Shown: positions 32,577 through 47,500, counted from the first letter of the stretch. The stretch: 64,000 nucleotides of DNA from Eucommia ulmoides (GCA_016647705.1 CM028335.1:10120905-10184904), one strand, 5' to 3'. Translations and numbers: made by a program. The notes: generated by a model from the letters alone, not told the origin.

Positions 32577-35500
32577 ATGCCTGCAAATCCTTCCCTCCTT
32601 ATCCTTCATCCACGCTTTACCTTCAATCTCTTCCTAAAACCCTCCTTGAAATCCTCCAATCTTCGCCCGGATTCCCTCCTCTCTCTCCACCGCCACCTCT
32701 CCTTATTCTCTCCCCGCCCTCGCACATTTCCGCCGATCTCCGCCTGCTCCAGAGCACAGCCCTGTTCGTCTTCCGCTGCTTCATCAATTCGGTCTGTTAA
32801 CTCCGATTCCAGTGAGAATGAACCGTCCGGGCGGTCTGGTTCACTCTCTTCGCCGCCTGTCCACGATTCGTTACAGAAAATCGACGTCAATCCCCCCAAA
32901 GGCACCAGGGATTTTCCCCCCGAGGAAATGCGGCTCAGGAACTGGCTGTTTCAGAACTTCCGAGAGGTTTGTATCCATAAATTGTTGATTGCGTTATATA
33001 CATTGATGAAGTTCGATACATTTGCAGCTATGAGTTTGTGTGCTCAGTGTGTTTATATCATGCGTATGACTTCATTTTTTCTTTGATAATTCAGGTTTCG
33101 CAGCTGTTCGGATTTGAAGAAGTTGATTTTCCGGTACTAGAGTCCGAGGCTCTTTTCATCAGAAAAGCTGGGGAAGAAATAAGGGACCAGGTTTGTTTTC
33201 CATATACTACTCCATAAACTGTATCACTTGCGGCCTTGAATCCTCAGTATATTTGATTCTTTGCTTGGGGAAAACCCAACTCCTAGAATCTGTTTAATTT
33301 GGGATTAGATGATTTCCAAATGTTAGAAAAAACTCATACTTGGCATTCTTGGGTGATAATTTTGGTTCCTCATTATAAACCTTGCCAAAATATTACTTTA
33401 ATTTCTATCAACCTGATCAGCTAACGATTTTTTCAGTGGTTCACTCAACTTTAGCCTCCACGCAAAGCAATTAATTTGACCCACCTTCTCTTCTTGGTTT
33501 GTAGGAGTAGACTTAAACTTTCCAAATATCCGTTTATATTCCCCCAATAAACTAATTATCTTAACAAACTTATCACTCCTCCATATAAGCCAGTGAATGT
33601 TAACGTAAAGTTTGAATCACACTTCATTGTTTTGTCTTTGAAAATGTCCTCATGTCTATAAACAAACATGTATAATTTACCAAGATCCTAGGTCATTATG
33701 GATCTCAAGAATAATGACGATGGAACTCAAAAAAGATTCATCGCACAGGTCGAAAATTACTGAAAAGGCTCTTATCTTTGCCAGCAAACCATAAACTTTT
33801 ATTGAGATTGAACCCTAACCATCATACAACGGATTTTTTTATTTAAAGCTGCTGGAGCGTTAAGAATTAAGATTACTAAACTGGTCTTTTTTAGACCTTC
33901 ATTGGGGACTTTCTTTGTAACCTTCCAAATTGTTCTGAGTATCACTTATTTACACCCTTTAGTTGACTTGATATGTTCTACAATAAGGTGATTGCGCAGG
34001 ATCATACATCTCTTAATTACAAAAAATGGAAAGTGAAAAACTAACTCTCTCAGTTGCAAATGTCTAATACGATTATTGTAAATTAGATTTTGATTTATTT
34101 GATTTTCTTTTGGCACTTGAGCCATGTCTTTTGAAAGCTTTTGTTTGGATGACTACTTTTTTTTGACTTTCTAATAATTGAAAATATTCTTTGATTGTGA
34201 TATTTGAAGTTGGTTTGATTTTTTTTTTTCGATGTGGTTTATTGGATATTAAGGCTTCAGGTCTTTCTGTTAACAATTTTTTTTTTTTTTGATAAGCAAA
34301 TGTGTCCTTGTTGATATATCTGAAAAATATATTTTACACATTTCCTGGAATATGACTCAATTTCAGTTGGGCATGTCCTACTCTCTAGGGAGACCTTGTC
34401 GCACCATTCACCTTTGACAACTATTCCTACGAATCCTTGAAACATTGAAATATGAATAAAAAAAACTTTCAAATGGAAGCCACACTTTTTAAGGTAGTTT
34501 TTTTGGTTTAAAAGTGAACAAGTTTGTGCATGCATTTTGCCTTCTTTGTGCAGCTGTATTGTTTTGAGGATCGGGGGAATCGTCGAGTTGCTTTGAGGCC
34601 TGAACTTACTCCTTCATTGGCGAGGCTTGTGATTCAAAAAGGGTACCTTCAATTCTGTTTTTGTTGTATGTTGCTGCTCTTCTGTTCTTTATTTTTAATA
34701 GTAAATTACTTTTCTTTCAGGGGATAGAAGTTCCTTAATCTATTTATTTTGGCAAATGTTAATCTATTTGCTTATTGATGAATGATTTAAAATTCTAGTA
34801 GGATGCCATGATTTTGATCCGTCTTTTTTTCCTTTCCAGAAAATCCGTGCCCCTCCCACTAAAATGGTTTGCTGTTGGACAGTGCTGGCGCTATGAGAGA
34901 ATGACCCGGGGACGGCGTCGTGAGCACTATCAGTGGAATATGGACATCATTGGTGTTCCCGGTATAACAGTATGTTGACTGAACATCTTTAGTATATTAC
35001 TGATATAAATGTGTTCCCCCCTTGTAAGCTTGTAGTTATGGTCATTCCATACTTCTATTTCTTGTAGAAAGACAGCCTATTGCATGGTCATTGGTCAATT
35101 TCCCAATGTTATTATAATGTTCCTATTGTTGTTCTGATGGAATGCGGTGGAGGCTGGACAGAAATAAATCTACCCTACTTTAATCGGTTATATTTCCTTT
35201 TTGCTTCTTATCCGTCCTTCCCCCTTCCCCTCATCTATCAAATGGATTTTCCAAAAAAAGAAAGGGAAAAAAAAACAGCTAAACCAGATCAGGAAAGTGT
35301 ATAGGTCTGGTCCCTGCTGGGACTATATAAGTTAATAGAAGATATTCTGAGCATTTATTATGAAAATTGTTTATCACAGCCTACATTTCTGCCCCAAACT
35401 ATCACTGTCCAATGACTACTAGTTAGCGAAGTATGAAGTTGCATTAAATAATTTAGTTTATGTTTTGGAGTTAAGTAATAGGTATAATTGATGCGCTTCG

Positions 35501-38500
35501 GAAGAGAGTGGTGGAGACTAGATATCATTTCGTTTATGCCCTTTGAAAGAGAGCGGTAGTGGCTAGGTGTCATTTAGTTTGTGTTTTGAAGTTAGGTGTC
35601 AGTGATGCCCTTAGGAAGAGTGGTGGTGGCTAGAGTTGGTTTGGTTGGTTGTTGGGGATTGTCTCTTGTTGCTATGGTGTGGGAATATCAAAATGTATCA
35701 AATTTTGACAAATGTTTCTGGTGGTTTACTAAGTTCGACATAGAGATGGTTGGAACATCATATTTTGGCATGATAGATGGTGTGGGGATGACATTTTGAA
35801 GGAAAAATCCATGTTCTAATGTATTGGCCAATAAGGAAATGCTACATTAGAAAATGATCTCTCTTTTCTGGATTTCAGTTTGGTTTGATCATCACTGTTT
35901 TGGCTGAACATCGATAGATTAGGAAGATCCAAATTTGGTGGAGTTGCTATGCTTACTTTGGGGATGAGGTCATGGGAATGGATGCTGGATAGGTGAAAAG
36001 AATGGAGAATTTGAAGAGAATGGGGCTCCAATTTTCTAACCCAACATGTGCCTGGAGGAGGAATCAGTCAATCACTTATTGAGATTTTGCCCAAGTAACT
36101 AGAGATTGTTGAGGGTGGAAAATTACCTAAGTTTATCATTATTTTACTATTTTTAGGTAATTTTTATGGCAAGGTGTTACGATCTTTGAACCCAAGCCAA
36201 GTTGTGCAAGGAAGGGGAACGCAAGTTAACTCACGATGAAAAAGAAAACTAAACCAAATGGTTTGTATTTTATGGTGCACTCCGGTATCGGGTTGAAACT
36301 GGGTTTGGTGAGGATGAGGCAAAAAAACAATGAAACATATAGCTGTAGTTGAGAGTAGGTGAGCAGCATTAATTTTGGGCTACCCCTCTTGAATGTTGAA
36401 ATTCGATATTTTGGGAGCTTAAATGTGGGATTGCTGAATATAGTGGATTTGCTTGTGGCGTATCTAACACAAAATTTTGAGATTACCATTATTGGCTTAG
36501 TCTAGGCTTGGAATATTTGTTCATATTAAGAAATATTAGGATTGAGGGTTCTACATGTCAAATGGTGCGAGTCTGAGGTGGGTTTTCTCTGGTTCAGTTG
36601 AATATGTTGCACCCTTGTGCAACATTTCTCGCATGATGTGAATGGGCTGGGGTGTGCATGTCGAGACATGTCCTCAGTGAGGAATTGATATTATTCTCCC
36701 CGCAAACTTTTTAGGATCCCAATTTTACTAGTACAACCCTGCTCTCTTTATTGCTGTGGGAGTTAGTTATATTTACTTGTGCGGGGATGCCAAGGGTAAT
36801 TGGAATATATTTCTTTCTGTTGTATTGTGTTTCGTGGGCTATGGTGTTTTATCTAGTGGGTTTTTCTTGGTGTGTGCCTAGTTCTACAAACACTATAATA
36901 GACCTTTGATAATGTGGAGAGGTGCTATCCCATTGGGAGGTTACGAGGTCTCCGGCATTTGATTCATTCGGCAAATTTTGGAGCATTTCGAGAGAGAGAA
37001 TGTTTTTTATGCTGCTATCTTACTTTCACCTTTGTCTAGGCAATCATATTTTGTCATGCTTTATTTTTGTTAAAGGTCTTCTATCCTTAATGATATTCTC
37101 TAAGTATGGGAAAAAGTCAACTCTTAAAATCAGCTTGTTTTCCTTTCGTGTATTTCAGGCTGAAGCTGAGCTTATATCTTCTATTGTCACCTTTTTCAAG
37201 CGAATTGGGATCACTGCATCAGATGTTGGGTTTAAGGTGTCTAGCCGTAAGGTGAGAAGAACTTTGCATTTTGATGGTTTACTACTTTTGTATTTGGCAC
37301 TGATTGCGATATCTCTTGACCATATTTGCATATTTTGTATCATTCTCTATGATTTTTCTTTTCGGGCCAGGGAAGGCAGGCCCCTTATATTGTGGAAAGT
37401 TTTCAAATTTTTATTGACTTCATTAAGTTGAGGTCCATCACTTGAATTTTGAATTCTCTTGTATATTGTTTAAAAGGTACAAGTAATAATTGCAAAAACT
37501 AGTTTATTGTTGTCCTCCGTTCACTTTGTGTCTGATTTTTTTTGTTCTTTCCCTACAGGTTTTACAGGAAGTTATGTCTTGTTACTCCATTCCGGAAAAT
37601 TTATTTGGAAAGGTTTGCATCATTATAGACAAGGTCAGTATTATAATCTGAAAACTCTTGAGGTGCCATGGGTTTTAGTTCAGCTGAGTTAAAAACAACT
37701 CCTTTGCGTTATGTTGCTCTCACCTTTTTGTTCTGGTGAGCAGTCCACGAAATTAAAATTATAGTCCATACAGTCCAACGCTCTATAATAATTTTTCTAG
37801 AAGTCCAAAATTACAATAAAAAAATCCAGTCACTACCATAAAAGTTACTGCAATTTGTTACATGGAAAAATTACAGTAACTTTTATGTATTATCGTGATT
37901 TTGGACTTCTGGAAAAATTATTGTAGCGTGTGGACTACAAGGGTTAAAATTTTAATTTCGTGGACCGTTCACCAAAAACCTTTTGTTTTAATTTAATTGA
38001 TTTCGCTCCTAGGTACAATTTATGAAGTTTGTCCTCTTTAAGTTTGATGTGATGAATATATTTGTGTGTCATTGACGAGTCATGCATAATTTTATTTGCA
38101 CTTTCTTGCCAGTAGTCTAAACATAATTTTTAAAATATTCAACTTACTATTTCTTAAGGTCTCTGTACACATGGCTCTGGAGCTTCTATAACAAGGTACA
38201 CATGTTGGTGGTTAACCACCACTAGACTCATGTCTGTCGTATCGGAAACGCTACTGGCAAGCATGACTCCAAAATGCCAATGAAGAAAGTTGTTCAAAAC
38301 AATCTTTGAAATTATGGATTTATAAAATAAAGGGTTACTGACCTTTTCATTGTATGGTTTTATTTGATTTTTCTTGTTAAATTTTCCGGCCAATGGATAA
38401 TCTTGACCAGTAGTTGTTACTTATATTTACTAGTAGAAGATAGAAGATAACAAAACCTTTAGGTTGCATCTGGGTAAGAAATTTGATAAATTCTTGGAAT

Positions 38501-41500
38501 TTGTAAAATTCTGGATTTTGAAATCGCTTCATTTATAAATTCTTTGTTTGGATAACTATTTTAAATGAAATTTGATTGCGTAATTTTATAATTTTCTTGT
38601 TTGGATAGACAAGAATTTGTACGCAGAATTTTGATATCAATTATACTATTTTAATTATACTATTTTTATACTTATTTCTATATCTATTTTATAATTTTAA
38701 TTATACTATTTTTATACCTATTTTAATTATATAATTTTAGTAATATCATTTTAATTATATCTATTGAGAGAAGTAAAATCCCTCTTTGGAGGGATTCGGA
38801 AATAACACCTGTTTTAGAAGGATTTGCAAATCCCATTTTTCCCATTTGAAATTCCATTTTATAAATTCAATGGATTTTACAAATCCCTTTTAGTAGCATT
38901 TGTGAAATTCCTTTTCAAAGTGAAATCCCTCCTTGAATTAACCTTATGGAATTAGATAATGAATAAATCTCCACTGATTTCCTTCCCCTCTTTCCTATGA
39001 TGTACTCCAGTTGAAATGGAAATCTAATCTTCTTCTTCTAGTCTTGCCTCTTTGGCTTGACTTAGATTTTTTACTATCATAGTATCATATGTTAATACAA
39101 ATTTATATACAAAAAACTGGTTGATGGGAGTCAACTAGGGCCGCTGCTTTGCACCTATGTTACGCGAGGGTGGAAAGACCGTTAGCGTGCTTTCCCAGTT
39201 ATTTTAATTATTGTTATATTCCTTTTCAAATTTAATGTTTTAGGCATAAAACTTGCCCATTAATTAATTAAAATTTAAATCGATTAATGGAATTTGTTTG
39301 AATGTTTTCATTTTTAGCTCAAGGTGAGAGGCCTATATAATGGCCTTTTATGGTAGTAGAAAGTAGAAACACAACTTTGATTATTTATTATTTCCCTTTT
39401 AAATTATTGAGCAGAGATTTCATTTCCTTTTTGTTATTATTTTTTTTTTAATTTTCGATCGGCTTCCTTCATGAATCGGTATTCATAGTTTCAAGTTGAT
39501 TTTTCACCTTCTCATCGGTAACCCTAGACCTAAAATACAATCCCACTCTACCAGACGGCCTCCTGTCCTTCATCCTCCCACGACGTCTGACCCTCTCTTC
39601 ACATCGTCGATAGCTGCTGCTCATTCGTTCTTCATGCCTCTGCTCACCACCTGACCCCAGCCCAACCACAGATCCATCGGTCATCATCTAAATCTAACCT
39701 TCACCATTCAAAACATCTAACCTTCACCATTCAAAGCTAGACTTGTCAGACCTCGACGAACCATTGTTGAACCTTGACAATGGTCGCCAGACAATGATGA
39801 ACACCGCCAGACAACAATAGACCCTGTTTGTTTATTGTTATACTCCCAAATTCTTACTCCCGTTCCTAAAATTTTGAAATTTGAGAATGGAAACATGTTT
39901 TGGCTCCCAAAACATTCCCCCTTTTCCCTTTTATTTGTCAATTTAGGTCAATAGAAATGCAATAAAGTGCTTTGCTATGATACTCTATTTAGTTCTAATT
40001 AATCTTATAGATATATATTTACTTTACTATAATTTGCGAAAATTGATTGTCTAAAAGGAAACACATGTCTGTTACATTGAAGATAAAATTAAAAATAAGA
40101 GAATCAATTTTGTGACCAAATGCCTTTCTTTGATTTTGTTCTCATAAATTATGAAACAATTTAAAAACAGTTGTCGTCGCCAAACACATTTTCGTTCCAA
40201 GAATTATTGAGAATGAATATTTTATTTTTTGGGACTAGAAATAGAAAAACAGAAACGTTAGCCAAATCCACCTTATATAATGGACTTTTATTGCAGTAGA
40301 AATGCAACTTTGATTATTGATTATTGACTATTGAATCATTAAGCAGCGATTTTATTTTCCTTTCATTATTTTTTTTCAATTGATTGGCTTCCTTTATCAA
40401 TTGGTCTTCAATGTTTCAAGTTGATCTTTTGTCTACTGCTTATCTATCAGTAACTTTAAGACGTAAAACACCAATCGTCACTCCACCAAACAGCCTCTTG
40501 CCTGTCATCCTCCCAAGATGCGATCTAAACCTCTCTTCACGTTGCCACTAGTTGTTGCTCATTCGTTCTTCACACTGCCTTAGTTTCTGTTCATTTGTTC
40601 TTCACGCTGCTGGTCTCCACATGACCCCAGCTCAACCATAGATCCAACCGTCACCATCCAAATCTAACATTCAACGTTCAAATCCAGACTCACCAGAGCT
40701 TGACAAACCTTTGCCAAACCTCAACGAACATTGCCGGGCAATGACGGACTTGTTCCACCAGCCCTCGACAATTTGCTGCTCGTCTTTCCTCCTCTGATCA
40801 CCCCTCCCTTCATTTATCCTCATCCCCATGAATCTGACGTCACCTGAACCAGGAGAACATGTGTCGTACCTGCCCCCTTCTTTTTTTGTTTTTTTTTAAT
40901 ATATATATATTTATTTATTTCCAGAAAATATTTATTTCAAATTGTTATTGCATCATTTTATTTCATCGACTAGTAGTATTAGTTTCATCTGCAATTTTTT
41001 GGGTTCAACAAAAATTAATAAATAAATTAAAAAATTGAAAATAAATACACATGCATATATAGTTAATTTAGTCTTCCCGTTACATTTCTTCTTCATTAAC
41101 TACTCTTATCGCATTCTTTTCCCTTTGTGATAATATAGTAGTAGTACATTTTAAGAATATTTTGGGTTCAATATCAGCATTTGTTTACAATCTACCCCAC
41201 ATGTATTTGCGATCTAGAAAATTCCATTCAACATAAACTCAAACTAGGCAAGAGACTGTGGCCAACCTTCAAAATTCAATGGACCAATCAAAATTCTATT
41301 GGCCACCTTCAAGAGGAAGTGAACCAAAATCGATATGTATAACCTCCAAGTGACAAACTGAATTTTCATATGGAGATCAACATTGAATTAGATAGCCAGA
41401 TCATTCAACAAGTCACTCAACTAGTTGAGCAACGCCTAAACCATGGGGCTAGGCATATGGAAAAACAACCAATAGGGGAAAATAGAGCGGAGTGTAGTTT

Positions 41501-44500
41501 CTCTCATCACAATGCACATCCACCATTCCACAACTCAATACCCACAGCTGCAAGAGTTCCATAGTCGAGTTCTTCACTTACCTCAACACCCTTCCACATT
41601 CACTTTGGGTGCGGAAAGAATGGAAGAGAGGGCAGGCCTAGAGACTTTGACAAGAGAGTTTCCCTAGAGAGTCGCCAACCCATGGCCCTATGAACCTCCA
41701 TTTGGTGACATGCTTGAATTTCTAGGTGAAGTATACCTACTTGAGGAAGAGACACATGGCTATTCTAGACCAATGCGACCCCCGAGTAAACCCCATCACC
41801 CTTGCTATGACTATGACGATATTACTAGAGAAGTGAAAGTTCTTGTTATGATGGCACCTTAAACCCTAATACTTTCCTAGATTGGGTAATAGTTTGGAAG
41901 ACTATTTTGAATGATATGAGATGTCAGACAACCGTAGGGTTCGCTTTGCCGATATGAAACTTGTTGGGTCTAATAAGAGGTATTGGCAAGGTGTTAAAAG
42001 AAACATGGAACAAATAGGAGAGTAAACTATTGCCTGTTGGGAGGATATGAAACGTCGATTGAAAGAAAAGTACCGTCTAACATGTTATATGCGACAATTA
42101 ATAAGCCAATTGCTTAGTATTAAACAATTGTCCTCTAGCGTATCTAATTATGTAGCTCGGTTTGAAAAATTAATTTTAAGATATGATATTGATGAGGCAT
42201 CATGGGTTCGAGTCACCAAATTTATTAATGGATTAAGAATATTTAGAGGGAAGTCTCTCTCTATTCACCAGAGTCATTAGAAGAGGCATATCACAAGGCT
42301 TTATAAATAGAAATGTTTGTTAGGTTGTCTAAATAGGAGAGACCAGTTTCTCAAGTAGGAGGATCGTAACAGTCTAGATCTATACCTTTTTAAAACTCCT
42401 TGGGGGCCAATCAATCACAACCTATTTCTTTAGCACCCAATAGTAGTTACAACACAAGTCACGGCCCATCAGGAACCACTAGGATATGCTCTAATCTTAC
42501 AGTGTTTATCAGATACCTAGTCCATTGTTGTGAAAGGCACGCACCTCGAGGTGAGGCGACGAGAAATCGCCTCTCGGTGGTGAGGCAAGGCGCCTTTAAA
42601 GAGGCGCTGGCCTCAGCAACGAGGCGTGAGGCGCTGCTAAGGCGCGCCTCTTTGAAGACAGCTTCGGGCAGGAGAGAAATCGCATTCGAAGGAGAGAAAT
42701 CTTTTTGGATACAAAATCATAACTTCTCATTCGAAGGAGAGAAATCGCGTCACCCAATCGCCCAATCGACTTTGACTTCTCCTCTGAATCCATCGCACAG
42801 GAGCTTTCGACTTCGACTTCTCCTTTGAATCCATCGCCTTTGACTTCGACTTCGACTTCTCCTTCGCACAATTTTTTTTTGTCACAAAATAGACCCTACA
42901 ATACTAATATGTCATTTAAGTATAAAAATTAAAAAAATAAAATAAATTAAAATAACAATTAACCCCCCAAAATTTTTGAAATCAAATTAAAATTAACCCT
43001 TGATAATAGAAAAACATGTGTTTAAAATGTGCGCCTCGCTTCAAAGAAGCCCACGCCTCGCCTCACACCTCGCCGCCTCGGGGTTCATTGCTCCTCACGC
43101 CTTAAATAACAATGACCTAGTCCAAGTGAAACTAGGGATCTCGCTTCCATTGAGTGTCACAATAGTCATGTAGATCACTTCGCTTCGCATTATCCACGTC
43201 AAACCTTAGCCATGGGTGTTAAATAGGTAGAACCACCAGATGAGGAAAATTCTAACAGATAGTGGAACTTTTTAGAACCATCGGAAGAAAGAGAAGGACT
43301 TGGGGATGAGTCTAGAATTTCTTATCTTAACGTTATGAGATGTGTATCCTTAACACACTTACGGACTTTGACGCTTGAAAACAGACATTATTTTTCACAC
43401 TTATATCAAGTGTTGAGATAGAGTTTGTAAGTTGGTTATCCATGGAGGAAGTTCGATGAATGTGGTATCTAAGTCCGTTGTTCCTAAGCTTTAAATGGAA
43501 AATCAGCCAACATCTGCACCCTTATAGAGTTGCCTTGGTAGATAAAACCTCATTACTTGTCTCTGAGACTTGTCTGGTACCAATCAAGATGATTGACTAT
43601 TCGACGCATATTTTATGTGATGTTTTATTCATGGATGTTTTTGAGATTTTGATTTTACCCATGGATGTTGTTAATGTTTTCTTAGGTCGTCCATGGCTCT
43701 ATGTTGTGAACACGAATGACTTTGCTAGGGATAATACTTATGTCTTTCAACATGTTGGGAAAAATATCATTTTAAAAGCAACCAAATCCAATCCAAAAGA
43801 AGGTCAAACAAAAAATGAATCGTCTTCTTAAACTACCTATAAGAATGAATTTTATAGCTTATCCTGCCAGAAGTTTGAGGAGGAACATAAGGGAAAATTT
43901 GATCTCTCATTGAGGCAAATGTCAATCTCATTGACGAGCTCACAAAATTGTAAAGGGATTGGCAACGAGATATCTGAAGAACTGCCTGAGGAATTACCAC
44001 CTATTTAGGGACATTCAACATGCCGTAGATCTAGTATCGAGATCCCAATTACCTAATCTCTCGCATTATAAGTTGAATCCCAAAGAGCGAGAAGAAATGA
44101 ATAGACAAGTAGATGAACTCATAAAACAACCTAGTCTTAGTCTTTGTGCAGTTCTCTCTCTGTTGATTCCCAAGAAGAATGGCTCTTGGAGAATGTGTGT
44201 GAGTAGTCGAGCCACTAATGGGATCACAATCAAGTACAAATTTTCTATCAATCTATCCCAAGACTTAATGACTTACTAGACTAGATAGTAGGATCCAAAT
44301 AGTACAACAAGATTGACTTGCATAATGGGTACCACCAAATTAGGAACCGACCAGGAGATGAGAGGACCCAAGACGGCTCATACGAATTGTTAGTTTTGCC
44401 CTTTGTACTCTCTAATACACCAAGTACCTTCATGAGGGTCATAATTGATATTTTACGTCCCTTCATTGAATTTGAAATTTTTTCTGCCAAATTGTACGTT

Positions 44501-47500
44501 AATCTAAAAAAATGCTCATTATGCACTCTCAAGTGCTTTGCTTGGGATTCATAGCTTTTGTTTATGCCATTTCTGTTGACCTTGAAAATGCCAAAGCTAT
44601 TAGAGAGTAGCTAGAACCTAAAACCATTTCGGATGTTTGTAGCTGACGTTTTATTAAAGAGCTTAGTACCATTGTGGCCTGATAATTAATTGTATGAAGA
44701 AGGGAGAGTTCAAATGGACTAAGGCGACATCAGGAGCCTTCCTTGTCATTAAAGACAAGATGACCGTGGCACCTGTCCAAACACCCCAATTTTTTTGAGT
44801 TATTTGAGGTTGCTTGTGATGCAATTGAGATTGGGGACATGTTGAATCAAGAGGGTCATCCAGTACTTCAGCAAAAAATTCAATGAAGCAAAACAAGAAT
44901 AAATCTACGCCACTAGAGATATTATTTATTGCCCCAAGAGTTTGTTTTGTATTCCGACCATCAAGCACTTGGATATCTTCTTTGAACAGTATTACTCTTA
45001 CAACTCTTTGAATGACAAGCCTTTCTCAGTTGGGGAGAATTGGTGGGGGATCAATTAGGGCCACCCCTTTGCAGCTATATTAGACGATGACGTAAAGATT
45101 GTTAGCGTGCTTTTCCAATTGTTTTTTTTTATTTTGTTGATTGTCATTTTATTCCTTTTCATTTTTAATGTTTTTAGGCATTAAACTTGCCCACTAATTG
45201 ATTAAATCAATTAATGGAATTTTTTTGAATGCTTCCATTTTTGGCTCAAGGCAAGAGGTCTATATGATGGGCTTCTATTGTAGTAAAAACGCAACTTGAT
45301 TATTGAGTATTGACTATTGAAGCCGAGCATAGATTTATTTTTCTTATATTATTTCTTTTATTTCGATTAACTTCCTTCATTGCTGGTAGTTAGATAGTTG
45401 TTATTATGTTACTGGTTCAAAAAATTCGGTACATATCTTGGTTGAAGCTTTGAATTCACGTTAACACCCTGCTAAGTGTTAGATAACTAATTTTGCATTG
45501 AAAACAGATGGAATCAATTCTGTGTGTGAGAGAGAGAGAGAGCACATTATGTTGATACAAGCAAGTTGGATGATCCTTTTTACAATTGCACTACAGAGAT
45601 GGAGGATATATTGCTTGTGACATGCTCAGTTATATCTTTGTTGGAGGATATTTGAATTGATTTTTTGCTTGTATATTCCTACAAAACAGACATCTATATT
45701 TTCCCACGTGTTCATGCACATGAATATGTACGGGAACATGTCGCTAATTCTTCAATAAATGTAGATGGAAAAGATTCCAATTGATGAGATTAAGAGAGAA
45801 TTGAAGTCTGCTGAGCTATCCGATGAGGCTATTGAGGAGCTATTGCACGTTCTTTCTGTCAAGTCGCTGGCACAGTTGGAAGGTTGGTTAATTCAACCTT
45901 TTGAGTATTGATCTTTTGGGAGGTATTACACAATGAAGATCTACTGTCTCCTTGTTTGTATCCCCGTGTATGTCCTGTAATTTTTTGAATCAGAGATGGA
46001 CTCTACTTGGAAATTTATTCTTGTTTTGGGTTAATTGCTTTTACCCCCTTGTACCTTGGTCTTGTTTCATTTTAACCCCTCTATTTTAAAAACCTACACA
46101 TCGCTCATTTCTACTCCTGAGTGAAGAGAAAAACTCACATTTTATTAAAAAATATAAACTTAATTTTCCTTTTTTTAAAAAATTTAAATTAATATTTAAA
46201 GGTAATAAAAGTGACAAAAAAAATATAATTTTCTTTCTCAAGCTCTCTCTCTCGCTCCCTACTATAAAGTAATAATTAAAAGAAAGGGCTACGTTGTCAT
46301 TTCATGTAGAGTTTGATCAAAATTTTAGTTTCACGTGTTTGTAACATATTCTGTTAAGACGTTTTTCAATTTATGAAAAGTAAAAGGGGATAAAGTGTAG
46401 GGTTTTAAAGTGGAGAGGACAAAATGAAACAAGATCAAAGTACTAGAGAGTAAAAGCAGCCCCCCCCCCCCCCTCTCGTCTTCTTGGTAAGTGCTCTCCT
46501 TGCAAGTTCGGTGGGACTGAGCTGCAAAAATTGAGAAAAGGTGGGGAAGGCGGGCAACAAGATTAGTGAAATTGGATCTGTAACAACAGTTAAGACATAG
46601 TTTTTCTTAAAAAAAATGTGCCTGCAGTTTCTAACATCTTGTGTTCACAACTGCAAGCAGGCTTTTGATTCAACCAAGAAATTCTCTCTAGTGTCACCTT
46701 ATGTTACCCTCAGTTTTAAGTGGAGAATGAGGCTACTCCATGTGAATTTTGAAAGCAACATGAGTGAAATACTCCTACACTAAAACACAGTTTACAATCT
46801 AGCGTAAGTACGGTATTGAAGTGGAAGAGTAAAGAAATATATGACATGCAAAACAACTTCTAATTATGTTAACCTCTTAAGGTTCAAAGATCTTGACATA
46901 GTATATATTTCTTATGTATGCATACCTATATATGCATACAAACGCACCATATATATGATTGGGTCAAGTCTGCTCCTTGAGGAGTTGTGCCTTGTGGGGT
47001 TGTTATTTCTTATTGTGTATGCCATATTTGCCATGTAGAGAAACTTGGAGCCGGGGGGGAAGCGATTGCTGATTTGAAGCAACTGTTTTCACTTGCCGAA
47101 AAGTTTGGCTATTCTGATTGGATCCAGTTTGATGCGTCTGTTGTTCGAGGCTTAGCATATTATACTGGAACCGTATTTGAGGTTTGATCTATTAACTTAG
47201 GTACCATTTAGTAATGCTCTTTTAAGTACTTTTTAAAATATGAAAAGTTAATTTAAACCCCCCCAAAAAAACTTTTAACTTTAAAGCAAAAGCAAAAAAT
47301 CAAAGGGGTGTTTGATAGTGTAGATATCATATCTTAACAACTAGTTCTTGCATTTCATAAAAAAAAAACACTCAAATCATGTTCTTATTTTTTTTTCTCT
47401 CGAAAGTACTCTAATTTTAAAATTAAGTGTTTATTTGCTAAGAAGAAAAAAAACTCTTAAAAAAAGGATTTACTGAGCTGTGTCTTGCTGTTTTTTTTCA

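Larger units (their letters stand above)
39122..45382 (+). mobile_element. Decayed Ty3/gypsy element inside HisRS intron 6
   Basis: LTR-like direct repeats of about 340 bp lie at 39122-39475 and 45041-45382, sharing TCAACTAGGGCCGC/TCAATTAGGGCCAC starts, GTTAGCGTGCTTTCC and AAACTTGCCCA. Gag, protease, RT and RNase H pieces follow in Ty3 order on the same strand as HisRS. A second copy of the LTR-end/leader region (39330-39700) occurs at 40265-40660. A hAT-like MITE splits it between Gag and protease. All frames are broken. Exact LTR ends and the primer site could not be fixed. Confidence 0.78.

Noticed and set aside
42400-42828. 142-codon plus-strand ORF
   Set aside because: It crosses the left border of the hAT-like MITE at 42524, so it joins Ty3 sequence to MITE sequence by chance.
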